From the NCBI GenBank assembly GCA_030537315.1, contig JAUNNZ010000005.1:1-64000 (forward strand): a DNA stretch of 64,000 nt. The letters are read 5' to 3'. The notes below the pieces were generated by a model. It was given only the letters and a program-made list of their open reading frames with translations. It made no database searches and was not told the DNA's origin. The stretch is from Bacteroidia bacterium. GTDB lineage: Bacteria > Bacteroidota > Bacteroidia > Bacteroidales > UBA932. Below, in pieces: positions 10,092-18,283 of this stretch. The first letter of the stretch is position 1, and every line of letters begins with the position of its first letter. Made by a program: the position numbers and the translations under genes.

Positions 10092-12262
10092 TGAGAAAAT
10101 CCGTAATAATGTTGGCGGTGGCCCTGGCAGTTTCCTGCTCGGGCCCCCGCTCGTATAAGATAGAGACGGAGCAAGGGACTCTCTCCTTCACTCCGCTGAC
10201 TGAAAATTCCATACGCGTGCAGCTGAACGCGGATGCGGCTGAGCCGCTGGAGGAACTGTTCTACACCGAAAAGGTGAAGGGCCCGAAATTCAAGGTCGTG
10301 TCGGACGGTTCCGGCACCGTGAGGATAGAGCAGGCTGGACTGCTGACCGTTTATGACGGGGAATCCGGAAAGATTGAATATTTCAATGCAGACGGTTCGA
10401 ATATCCTTACCGACCTTTCCCGAGAGGGATCGAAAGTGACTTTCGCGTCGCCGGAAGGCGAGCATCTCTATGGCCTCGGCCAGTTCCAGGACGGTTTCCT
10501 TGATGTCAGAGGCATCTCGCGCCGTCTGACACAGGTGAATACCCAGATTTCCATACCGTTCGTGATGTCCAGCAAGGGCTACGGCCTGCTGTGGAACAGC
10601 TACGGCCTTACGGAGTTCAACCCGGGCGAAGCGTCCGTTGAACTCCAGAAGGCGGATGAGGGCGGTTCGACCGTGGTAAACGCGACAAGCACATCGGGAA
10701 ACCGCCGCGAAAGGCGGTTCTTCGAATCTTTCAGCGGAAGCTTCTCCGTTCCGGAGGAAGGTGAATACGCGCTTCTTCTTGACGTGGGCCAGAGTATGGC
10801 GCGCAAGCATTTCCTTATGGTGGACGATATTGTCCTGACGGACGTCAACAACATGTGGCTGCCGCCGACCACTTCCGTGAAATGTCACCTTGAGGCAGGG
10901 GAACATACCCTGCAGGTCCAGGGTGTGCGTGGCGACAGTCCGAAGGTGGGCTGGCGCAGGGTTGACAATACCACAACCTTCTCTTCGCCGAATGCGGAGA
11001 AGGCAGATTATACGGTGTTTGCCGGCAGTGCCGATGAAGTAGTCGGCACATACCGCAAACTGACCGGAGAGGCCCCTCTGATGCCGTCCTGGGCCCTTGG
11101 CTATATCCACTGCCGCGAAAGGTATGACACCCAGGCTGAATTGCTTGAGAATGCGCGTACGTTCAAGGATAAAGGCATTCCTGTCGATGTGATCGTGCAG
11201 GACTGGCAGTGGTGGGGGAAATACGGCTGGAACGCGATGCGCTTCGACGAGGACAAGTATCCGGACCCGGAGGCGATGGTGGAAGAACTGCACGGGATGG
11301 ATACCAGACTGATGGTGTCGGTGTGGTCGAAAGTCGACCGCAACAGCGTGCTGGGCAAGCAGATAGCTGAGAAAGGCTATTATATCGAGGATACCGAATG
11401 GATAGATTATTTCAAGCCGGAGGCCGCTGGATTCTATTGGCGGAATTTCCGTGATTCTCTTGTGGCCAAGGGTATCGACGCCTGGTGGTTCGATGCGACG
11501 GAGCCGGAGAACGACGACCTTGCAGGCAGATATGAGGAGTACCGGAATGTATATCCTCTCAAGGTGCTGCAGACGATATATGGCGGCCTGAAGGAAGTTG
11601 ATCCGAAGGCCGAGCCTGTCATCCTTACGCGCAGCATGGCGCCGGGAATCCAGAGATACGGCGCAGTCTGCTGGAGCGGCGACGTCGGCAACGACTGGGA
11701 GACGCTCAGGCGTCAGATTGCCGGCGGCCTCGGACTGATGTCCTGCGGCCTGCCGTGGTGGACCTATGACGCAGGCGGGTTCTTCCGTCCGGGCGGCCAA
11801 TATACAAGCGCAGAATATCAGGAACGTATGATCCGCTGGATCCAGGCAAGCGTATGGCTTCCTCTTATGAGGGTGCACGGCTATATGAGCCGGACAGAGC
11901 CCTGGAACTATCCCGCTGAAACGGAAAAGCTTTTCGTTGATGCAATCAATCAGAGATATGGGTTGAAACCATATATGGAGGAGTGCGCGGCCAGGGTTGC
12001 GAATGAGGGATATACCATTATGAGACCGCTCTATTTCGACTTCCCGGAGGATGAGGGAGCGCTTGGGATTTCGGATGAATATATGTTCGGTCCGAAATAT
12101 CTGGTCTGTCCCGTCCTTGCCCCGGGCGTAAGCTCGATGTCCGTATATCTGCCTGAAAATGAAGGCGGATGGACCGATATCAGAGACGGATCCCATTATG
12201 GGCCCGGCCGCGTGGACGTGGCTGTGGATCTGAGCGCCATCCCCGTATTTGAAAGAAACTGA
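10091..12262 (+). CDS. GH31 glycosidase with PA14 insert, probable alpha-xylosidase
   Basis: A 723-residue lipoprotein (lipobox AVSC near residue 16). The start at 10091 overlaps the previous stop as TGATG and opens the signal peptide; an in-frame ATG at 10076 inside the previous gene gives no better signal. The N-terminal beta-sandwich is interrupted at about 195-315 by a PA14-like module (FSGSFSVPEEGEYALLLDVG). The TIM barrel follows, with catalytic nucleophile Asp468 in WWFDATEPE and acid/base Asp531 in WSGDVGND. The PA14 insert and WFDATEP signature are typical of bacterial alpha-xylosidases active on xyloglucan oligosaccharides, so alpha-xylosidase is more likely than alpha-glucosidase, although it is not proven here. 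Confidence 0.87.
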   Translation: MRKSVIMLAVALAVSCSGPRSYKIETEQGTLSFTPLTENSIRVQLNADAAEPLEELFYTEKVKGPKFKVVSDGSGTVRIEQAGLLTVYDGESGKIEYFNADGSNILTDLSREGSKVTFASPEGEHLYGLGQFQDGFLDVRGISRRLTQVNTQISIPFVMSSKGYGLLWNSYGLTEFNPGEASVELQKADEGGSTVVNATSTSGNRRERRFFESFSGSFSVPEEGEYALLLDVGQSMARKHFLMVDDIVLTDVNNMWLPPTTSVKCHLEAGEHTLQVQGVRGDSPKVGWRRVDNTTTFSSPNAEKADYTVFAGSADEVVGTYRKLTGEAPLMPSWALGYIHCRERYDTQAELLENARTFKDKGIPVDVIVQDWQWWGKYGWNAMRFDEDKYPDPEAMVEELHGMDTRLMVSVWSKVDRNSVLGKQIAEKGYYIEDTEWIDYFKPEAAGFYWRNFRDSLVAKGIDAWWFDATEPENDDLAGRYEEYRNVYPLKVLQTIYGGLKEVDPKAEPVILTRSMAPGIQRYGAVCWSGDVGNDWETLRRQIAGGLGLMSCGLPWWTYDAGGFFRPGGQYTSAEYQERMIRWIQASVWLPLMRVHGYMSRTEPWNYPAETEKLFVDAINQRYGLKPYMEECAARVANEGYTIMRPLYFDFPEDEGALGISDEYMFGPKYLVCPVLAPGVSSMSVYLPENEGGWTDIRDGSHYGPGRVDVAVDLSAIPVFERN

Positions 12263-12273
12263 TCAACACACAT

Positions 12274-14793
12274 ATGAAGAGACTGATAACCAATTTATTG
12301 CTTCTGGCCTGCGCCGTTTCCTACGGACAGGTTTCGATAGACGTGCAGTCGAAGAAACCTTCAGGGACCGTCGACGAGATGCTTTATGGCCAGCTTTTCG
12401 AGCACATCTATTTCTCCGCCAACAACGGAGTGTGGAATGAAATGCTGTTCGAGCGTTCCTTCGAGCCTGAACATTATCCCGGAATCACGCCGCGCGACGG
12501 CTATTTCGACGGGTGGTTCATGGACGATGACGACGTGCTCCATTCTCCGACCCGATATGAGCAGCCCATCAGCGTGGCGTCTCTCGGGACGGATGACTAT
12601 GACATAACGATGGACGTGAACTGGCGCTCATACCGTCTGGCCCGCCGCGCCTGGAGCGGCGGCCTGCTGGACATCCGTTTCGCCTGCAAGAACCAGGCGG
12701 ACGGCGAGCCGTACTACGTGCGCATCCACAATCCATATTACGAGGCCCGCATAATGCGTATGTCCCAGACCGAGTCGCAGCAGAATGCGGCCAGCCAGGC
12801 TGATGCCCGCGCGAGGGCGCAGGGCAACCTGACGGACCCGTATTTCGCCATCGCCACGATGGCGGAGCGCGAAATGCAGTCCTGGGGCAACAGGACCGTA
12901 AAGGTAAAGGTGCTGGAGCCTCTGGTTTCCAAGGTGGCGAACGCCTCGCAGATCAATGAGAACCGCGACTGGCACAAGCTGCGCATTTCCTGCCGCAAGG
13001 GTTCTGTGAATGTATGGTGGGATGGAAAGAAAGTGCTTTCAAAGACGGGTCTGGAATCTGCCGGAAAGAATGACATTGTGTTCTGGGTCAACTATACTGA
13101 GGCGCTTTACCGCAATGTCAAGGTGACTTCCCCTGACGGAAGGACCGTTTATTTTGAAGGGACTCCGGCTGACGTGCGCATACCTTCGGTTGCGCCTCAG
13201 TGGACATCCTTCGGAGAAGGGGAGTTCGCCCTCGTCAAGGGCGACGCCGTGAATATGAAATATTCGCAGAAGATTTCATCCAAGGGCGTTTCAGGCATAG
13301 CCCAGGGCCCTCAGAGCGTAGTGCCCGGCGAGAAATACTGCGGGTCGATATATGCAAAGGGCGATGGGAAACTGTCCGTCGGCCTGCGTGCAGGCGGGAA
13401 ATTCATTGCTTCCCAGTGCCTCGGGACCCCGGGCGCCGAGTGGAAGGAATTCCAGTTTACGCTTGATGCCGGTGGCTATGCGGGCGACGCCGACTTTGCC
13501 GTCTTTGTGGAGAACGGCGCCGTTCAGGTGGACCAGGCTACGATGAGTTCGGCCTCAGGCCTCGCATCGGGCGGCTTCCGCCCTGACATCCTCAAGACTG
13601 TCAAGGAGTTGCACCCGACCTGTCTCCGCTGGCCTGGTGGCGGTTATGTCGCACAGTACGAGTGGAAATGGGGCGTCGGTCCGCAGAAGGACCGCCAGCG
13701 CTGGCCGCACTGGATGTGGATGGACTACGACCAGAACTGCTTCGGCACGGATGAGTTCATAAAGTTCTGCCGCGAGGTGAACAGCGAGCCTGTGATGGTA
13801 GTCAGCGTCGGTTTCGACAGGCCGGACAGCGAGCACGAAAAGATGCTCCGCGAGGCCTGCGAATGGCTGCGCTACTGCAATGAGCCGGCAACGGGCGAAT
13901 GGGGCGCGAAACGCGCCGCAAATGGCCATACTGAGCCGTATAACGTGAAGTTCTGGGAAATAGACAACGAAATGTGGGAGATGGGCATCGAGAAGTACGA
14001 GGCCTGCGTACGCGAGTTCTCGACCGCGATGCGTGAGATCGACCCTTCAATAAAAATCATCGCCTGCGGCGGCTTCCAGGAGGATGCTGAATTCCTGCAG
14101 CGTTCAGGATCGTTCTTCGATTACCTCAGCCTTCATCATTACGAGAACCAGAACGGTTATGCAACCGGTCCGCGCCGCCTCGGAGAGCAGTATGACAGAT
14201 ATGCCGCAATGATAGCGGATTGTCCGAATCCGAACATCAGGCTCTTCATCTCCGAATGGAACCTTCAGAGCATAGACTGGAGGACAGGTCTGTTCGCAGG
14301 CGGTTTCCTGAATGAATGTGAGAAGCGCGACGTGGTGGCCATGGGTGCCGCGGCGCTGTTCATCCGCCGCACGGATTCGCCTGACTGGAACAATGCCTTC
14401 ATCAATTTCGACTACAAGGATGTGTTCGTGGCTCCTAACTACCAGGTGACAAAGCTCTGGTATGACAATTTCTCGAAGTATCTTGTGTCCTATACCGGTG
14501 AGACAGGCGATCTGAATGTGGGCACCACAATGTCCGAGAATGGACGCGACATCATCGTGAAAGTGGTCAATCCTACAGACAAGGCTATTGATTTGGCAGT
14601 TTCGGGCGACTGGGCCTCCATCACCGGAGCTTCGTATGACTACTATGCTCCGGGAGACCTTATGATTGCGAACTCAATGGAGAATAAGGATGCCGTCAAG
14701 CTGCAGCACAGCGTGCTTCCGGCATCGGACAACTCCATATCACTTTCCGTACCGGCATACAGCGCCGGCGTTATCAGAATCAACAAATATTAA
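12274..14793 (+). CDS. Secreted GH51 alpha-L-arabinofuranosidase
   Basis: An 839-residue exported GH51 enzyme, longer than the usual 500-660 residues because of two added modules. After the signal peptide (to SYGQ, residue 19) the start of the fold is recognised by QLFEHIYFSANNGVW. Residues of about 105-300 look like a concanavalin-type insert (VWWDGKKVL), and about 310-425 like a CBM4/9-type module. The TIM barrel begins near 430 (RWPGGGYVAQYEW) and holds acid/base Glu566 in EIDNEMWE and nucleophile Glu661 in FISEWN. A C-terminal beta-sandwich follows. It would release arabinofuranose from arabinoxylan or arabinan fragments. It starts 11 bases after the GH31 stop. Confidence 0.9.
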   Translation: MKRLITNLLLLACAVSYGQVSIDVQSKKPSGTVDEMLYGQLFEHIYFSANNGVWNEMLFERSFEPEHYPGITPRDGYFDGWFMDDDDVLHSPTRYEQPISVASLGTDDYDITMDVNWRSYRLARRAWSGGLLDIRFACKNQADGEPYYVRIHNPYYEARIMRMSQTESQQNAASQADARARAQGNLTDPYFAIATMAEREMQSWGNRTVKVKVLEPLVSKVANASQINENRDWHKLRISCRKGSVNVWWDGKKVLSKTGLESAGKNDIVFWVNYTEALYRNVKVTSPDGRTVYFEGTPADVRIPSVAPQWTSFGEGEFALVKGDAVNMKYSQKISSKGVSGIAQGPQSVVPGEKYCGSIYAKGDGKLSVGLRAGGKFIASQCLGTPGAEWKEFQFTLDAGGYAGDADFAVFVENGAVQVDQATMSSASGLASGGFRPDILKTVKELHPTCLRWPGGGYVAQYEWKWGVGPQKDRQRWPHWMWMDYDQNCFGTDEFIKFCREVNSEPVMVVSVGFDRPDSEHEKMLREACEWLRYCNEPATGEWGAKRAANGHTEPYNVKFWEIDNEMWEMGIEKYEACVREFSTAMREIDPSIKIIACGGFQEDAEFLQRSGSFFDYLSLHHYENQNGYATGPRRLGEQYDRYAAMIADCPNPNIRLFISEWNLQSIDWRTGLFAGGFLNECEKRDVVAMGAAALFIRRTDSPDWNNAFINFDYKDVFVAPNYQVTKLWYDNFSKYLVSYTGETGDLNVGTTMSENGRDIIVKVVNPTDKAIDLAVSGDWASITGASYDYYAPGDLMIANSMENKDAVKLQHSVLPASDNSISLSVPAYSAGVIRINKY

Positions 14794-14803
14794 TTATTGC
14801 TAT

Positions 14804-16132
14804 ATGAAGAAATTATTGACATTTGCTTGCCTCGCTCTCATAGCAGGCACAATGACGGCGCAGAACCCTGTGATCCGCGACCAGTTCTCGGCAGACCCAA
14901 CCGCACGCGTGTTCAACGGAAAGGTCTATCTGTTCCCATCACACGATATTCCGGGCGGTGTGCAGGCCCGTACGGGCGAACCTTGGTTCAGAATGCAGGA
15001 CTATCACGTGTTCAGCTCGGAAGACCTTATGAACTGGACCGACCACGGTGTCATCGTAAGCCAGGAGAACGTCCCTTGGGGCAACCCTAACGGTGATTCG
15101 ATGTGGGCTCCTGACTGCGTCGAGAAGGACGGAAAGTATTATTTCGTATTCCCTAACGGCACGAAGACGGGCCGCGGCTTCGGCATCGGAATCGCTGTCG
15201 CAGACCAGCCTGAAGGACCATACACTGTCCGTGAAGAGCCTCTCGCAGGCGTGGGCGGCATCGACCCTTGCATCCTCCGCGACGACAACGGCAAAAACTA
15301 TCTCATCTGGTCGGGAATGGGTCTCCGCGGCGCATTGCTGAATGATGATTTCACAGCCATCATCCCTGAATCAGTAACCGTATTCGACCGCGAGTTCCCT
15401 CGCGGCGGCCTCCGTGAAGGACCATTCGCATTCAAGCGCAACGGCAAGTACTATCTTACTTTCCCTTGGGTTCAGCAGAAGACCGAAACCCTCTCATACG
15501 CAATGTCCGACAACCCTCTCGGACCATACAAGTTCATGGGTCTCATCATGGAGGAATCTCCTACCGGATGCTGGACAAACCATCATTCAATCGTGGAGTA
15601 CAATGGCGAGTGGTATCTCTTCTATCACCACAACGACTATTCTCCTGAATTCGACAAGAACCGCTCCGTACGCATCGACAAGATACGCTTCAATGCTGAC
15701 GGCACCATCCAGCAGGTTACTCCTACCCTCCGCGGCGTCGGCGTCAGCCCTGCCTGCTCGAAGATCCAGGTTGACCGCTACAGCCAGCTCTATCCTTATG
15801 GCACTTCACTTGATTTCGTGAATCCGGACAACCGCTGGGAAGGATGGTTCGTCACCCTCGGCAAGCCGCTTGCATCAGTGCGCTACAACTACGTTGACTT
15901 CTCTTCACCGGTAGCCACCGTTACGCTCCGCGTGCGTTCCGCAAAGGGCGCAGAGCTTGAAATCAACAATTCAGTTGACCACGCAAAGGTTCTTGCAACC
16001 GTGAAGATCCCTTCAACCTCAAAGTGGAAGGAAGTCACTTTCCCTGTCACTGAGGCTCTCACAGGCGTTCAGGACCTTACCCTCAAGTGCCTCAAGGGTG
16101 CAGTTGACGTCGACTGGATAGAATTCAAATAG
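14804..16132 (+). CDS. Secreted GH43-CBM6 beta-xylosidase or arabinofuranosidase
   Basis: This 442-residue exported enzyme starts at 14804, where a signal peptide begins (MKKLLTFACLALIAGTMTAQ); upstream in-frame ATGs lie inside the GH51 gene. The GH43 propeller shows catalytic Asp31 (SADPTA), Asp154 (GIDPCI) and Glu205 (REGPFAF), and the segment DYHVFSSEDLMNW typical of the family. Residues of about 325-442 form a CBM6-like module ending VDVDWIEFK. It is the last gene of the first enzyme operon and is followed by a strong hairpin. Its layout matches beta-xylosidase-type GH43 proteins, but linkage cannot be assigned by eye. Confidence 0.87.
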   Translation: MKKLLTFACLALIAGTMTAQNPVIRDQFSADPTARVFNGKVYLFPSHDIPGGVQARTGEPWFRMQDYHVFSSEDLMNWTDHGVIVSQENVPWGNPNGDSMWAPDCVEKDGKYYFVFPNGTKTGRGFGIGIAVADQPEGPYTVREEPLAGVGGIDPCILRDDNGKNYLIWSGMGLRGALLNDDFTAIIPESVTVFDREFPRGGLREGPFAFKRNGKYYLTFPWVQQKTETLSYAMSDNPLGPYKFMGLIMEESPTGCWTNHHSIVEYNGEWYLFYHHNDYSPEFDKNRSVRIDKIRFNADGTIQQVTPTLRGVGVSPACSKIQVDRYSQLYPYGTSLDFVNPDNRWEGWFVTLGKPLASVRYNYVDFSSPVATVTLRVRSAKGAELEINNSVDHAKVLATVKIPSTSKWKEVTFPVTEALTGVQDLTLKCLKGAVDVDWIEFK

Positions 16133-16168
16133 TACAGCCGACGCTGGAAGGAAATCCTGAAATACAGG

Positions 16169-16210
16169 GAAGAGTTCGACCTTACGGGCCGGGCTCTTCT
16201 TTGCGTTTTG
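16169..16210 (+). terminator. Rho-independent terminator closing the first enzyme operon
   Basis: GAAGAG at 16169-16174 pairs with CTCTTC at 16194-16199. The stem extends inward through G-U and G-C pairs with one mismatch to the loop TTACG, and a T-rich stretch follows (16197-16209). It separates the GH genes from the SpoIIE/NRPS operon. Confidence 0.65.
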
Positions 16211-16238
16211 TGATGCTCAGTTTTTCGCGGAAATTGAT

Positions 16239-16246
16239 TATATTTG
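16239..16246 (+). promoter_or_regulatory. -7 promoter element of the NRPS operon
   Basis: TATATTTG is a perfect TAnnTTTG match. No clear TTTG lies at the expected -33 distance. Transcription would begin about 5-8 bases downstream, at 16251-16254, almost on the GTG at 16253. Confidence 0.55.
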
Positions 16247-16252
16247 TATAAC

Positions 16253-17947
16253 GTGGGAAAAACTGAAAAAATAGAGACAAAAGCGGGCCTTCAGTTCAGG
16301 ATGACGATGTTTGTCGTCATTGCGGTTTTGGCCGTGCTTGCCGTCACACTTCCTGTGATGGCCGGCCGTATCCGTGCCGATTACGAGGAGATGCTGGACA
16401 GCCGCATCTCCGACGACCTTGCAGCCATCACGCGCAACATAGAGCAGAGGATGCTCCGTATGGAGGATGCCACCAACACCATGGTGAACATATCTTCCGC
16501 CCTGGTTGACGATATGCGTGATATCGATTCCGTGCTTTACCATACCGTCTATTCCATTGACGATGTCCTCGGCGTGTCGATCATATTCCGCAAGGGCTAT
16601 ATCCCTGGTGTGGATGAGTACTATGAACGTTATGCGTATTTCGACGAGGACCACAATGTACTTATGGGTTATGAGACCTATCCCGGAGATCCTGACGCCG
16701 AATATTATTGGCATGCCTGTTATGAAAGCGGCATATCTGTATGGAGTGACCCGGCCGTTGGAGGGATCAGCAACCAGAATATCGTATGCTATGTCGTGCC
16801 GCTTTGCAATGCCGACGGTGAACGTATAGGGATTGCATATTCCTGGGTCCCTTTGAGTTATGTGACGTCTTTTGTCACGAATTACAAGCTTAGACGCGAT
16901 ATCGATATCAGCATTTATACCGATAAAGGCGATATGCTCGTGGCTCCCGATGATTATATACTTGAGCTTTCTCCGGAGCAGATGCTTACGCGGGAAGCCG
17001 GAATCGAACACCTCGGCTGGAAGGTCATCCTTTCCGCCGACAGGAATATCATCAGCAGGGAGGTCCGCCCGAAATTGATTTCGCTGGCGCTGCTCATCCT
17101 GCTTATGGCGGCCGTGATGGTGATGGCCATCATATCTGCCATCAGGCACGTGGCGAAGCCGTTTGTCAGGAGGCAGTATCAGATCGAAAAGGACAAGGCC
17201 GTAATGGACAATGAGATGCAGCTTGCGTCAGCTGCCCAGAATGAGCTCCTGCCTCACGTTTTCCCGCCGTTCCCGGAACGCAAGGGGATAGACCTGTCCG
17301 CCTGCCTGCACCCGGCTCGGGAAGTGGGAGGGGATCTGTATGATTATTTCGCCGTTGGCGACAAGCTGTTTTTCTGCATTGGTGATGTAAGTGGAAAGGG
17401 CGTGCAGGCGTCGCTGTTCATGTCCGCGACGCATTATCTTTTCCGCAGCGTAGCCGCGGGTATGTCCGCCACCGACGCCGCAAGGCACATCAACGCCTCC
17501 CTTTGCGCTGACAATGAGAACTGCCGCTTCATCACATTCTGGTTCGGGTGCCTCGACCTGACCTGCGGCACTCTGGAATATGTGAATGCAGGCCACAACG
17601 CTCCGATATTGCTTAGAAACGGCAAGGCTGAATTCTTCTCGCCTTCGGACTATATGCCTCTCGGAGTGATGGATGACGAAGGGTACACTTCAAATTCCAC
17701 GACACTTCTGCCGGGAGACACCGTGCTTCTCTATACTGACGGCGTAACCGAGGCGATGGATGTCAATGGGAAAGAGTTCGGCGAGGAACGCCTGTTGCAG
17801 GCCGTTGGCGACTTATCTGAAGCCTGTGCTTCCGACATCATCGGAAAAGTGCTGGGCAGCGTCAGACAATATGCCGCGGGAGCGGCGCAGAGCGATGATA
17901 TCACCATGCTTTGCCTGAAATTCATTGAAACTGAAATAAAATCGTAA
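16253..17947 (+). CDS. Membrane sensor phosphatase, SpoIIE/RsbU PP2C family
   Basis: A serine phosphatase that should dephosphorylate the STAS protein encoded next. The frame opens at TTG 16244; GTG 16253 is chosen because the TTG overlaps the -7 box, and ATG 16301 is a third possibility. Numbered from 16244, there is a membrane helix at about 20-40 (VVIAVLAVLAVTLPVMAG), an extracytoplasmic Cache-like sensor of roughly 230 residues (VWSDPAVGG), a second helix at about 284-306, a linker with AQNELLPHVFPP, and the PP2C domain with metal-binding Asp in GGDLYDY (about 364), DVSGKGVQASLFM and the C-terminal SDDITML. It is the first gene of the operon, 16 bases ahead of the STAS gene. The signal sensed is unknown. 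Confidence 0.88.
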   Translation: MGKTEKIETKAGLQFRMTMFVVIAVLAVLAVTLPVMAGRIRADYEEMLDSRISDDLAAITRNIEQRMLRMEDATNTMVNISSALVDDMRDIDSVLYHTVYSIDDVLGVSIIFRKGYIPGVDEYYERYAYFDEDHNVLMGYETYPGDPDAEYYWHACYESGISVWSDPAVGGISNQNIVCYVVPLCNADGERIGIAYSWVPLSYVTSFVTNYKLRRDIDISIYTDKGDMLVAPDDYILELSPEQMLTREAGIEHLGWKVILSADRNIISREVRPKLISLALLILLMAAVMVMAIISAIRHVAKPFVRRQYQIEKDKAVMDNEMQLASAAQNELLPHVFPPFPERKGIDLSACLHPAREVGGDLYDYFAVGDKLFFCIGDVSGKGVQASLFMSATHYLFRSVAAGMSATDAARHINASLCADNENCRFITFWFGCLDLTCGTLEYVNAGHNAPILLRNGKAEFFSPSDYMPLGVMDDEGYTSNSTTLLPGDTVLLYTDGVTEAMDVNGKEFGEERLLQAVGDLSEACASDIIGKVLGSVRQYAAGAAQSDDITMLCLKFIETEIKS

Positions 17948-17963
17948 AACAACAATAATTACT

Positions 17964-18266
17964 ATGGAAATAAAAGTTCAGAACAATCCTGAAAACGTTA
18001 CTGTCATCATGGTCGGCAGTTTTGACACATTGGCCTCCGAACAGGCAGAACCCATTGTCAAGGAACTTGAATCAATGGCTTCAAAGCCTATGGTGCTTGA
18101 CTGCAATGCACTGGAATATATAGCAAGTTCCGGCCTGCGCGTGCTTCTGCGCCTCCGCAAGGCCTGCGCGGCCCAGGGCCAGCAGGTGACACTGCTTGGC
18201 GTGAACGAGAATATAATGGAGATTCTCAAGGTCACGCATTTCGACAGGATGTTCATAATGAAATAA
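17964..18266 (+). CDS. STAS-domain anti-sigma-factor antagonist
   Basis: A 100-residue single-domain STAS protein of the SpoIIAA/RsbV type. In this family an unphosphorylated antagonist binds an RsbW-type kinase and is released when that kinase phosphorylates a conserved serine. The motif here is LEYIASSGLRVLL, in which Ser55 (or neighbouring Ser56) is the expected phosphorylation site. It lies directly between its likely phosphatase (upstream) and the NRPS (17 bases downstream), while the only RsbW-like domain in the operon is fused to the transporter at 31168. No sigma factor is encoded nearby, so its final target is unknown. Confidence 0.9.
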   Translation: MEIKVQNNPENVTVIMVGSFDTLASEQAEPIVKELESMASKPMVLDCNALEYIASSGLRVLLRLRKACAAQGQQVTLLGVNENIMEILKVTHFDRMFIMK

Positions 18267-18283
18267 ACAAGCCCACATAACAT

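Noticed and set aside
9995..12196. 733-codon open frame on the minus strand opposite the GH31 gene
   Set aside because: No protein-like motifs, and it is fully antisense to a gene with intact catalytic residues. Open antisense frames are common in GC-rich coding DNA.
16133..16243. Small gene or RNA between the GH43 and phosphatase genes
   Set aside because: Only a terminator and a promoter element are visible; there is no conserved frame.
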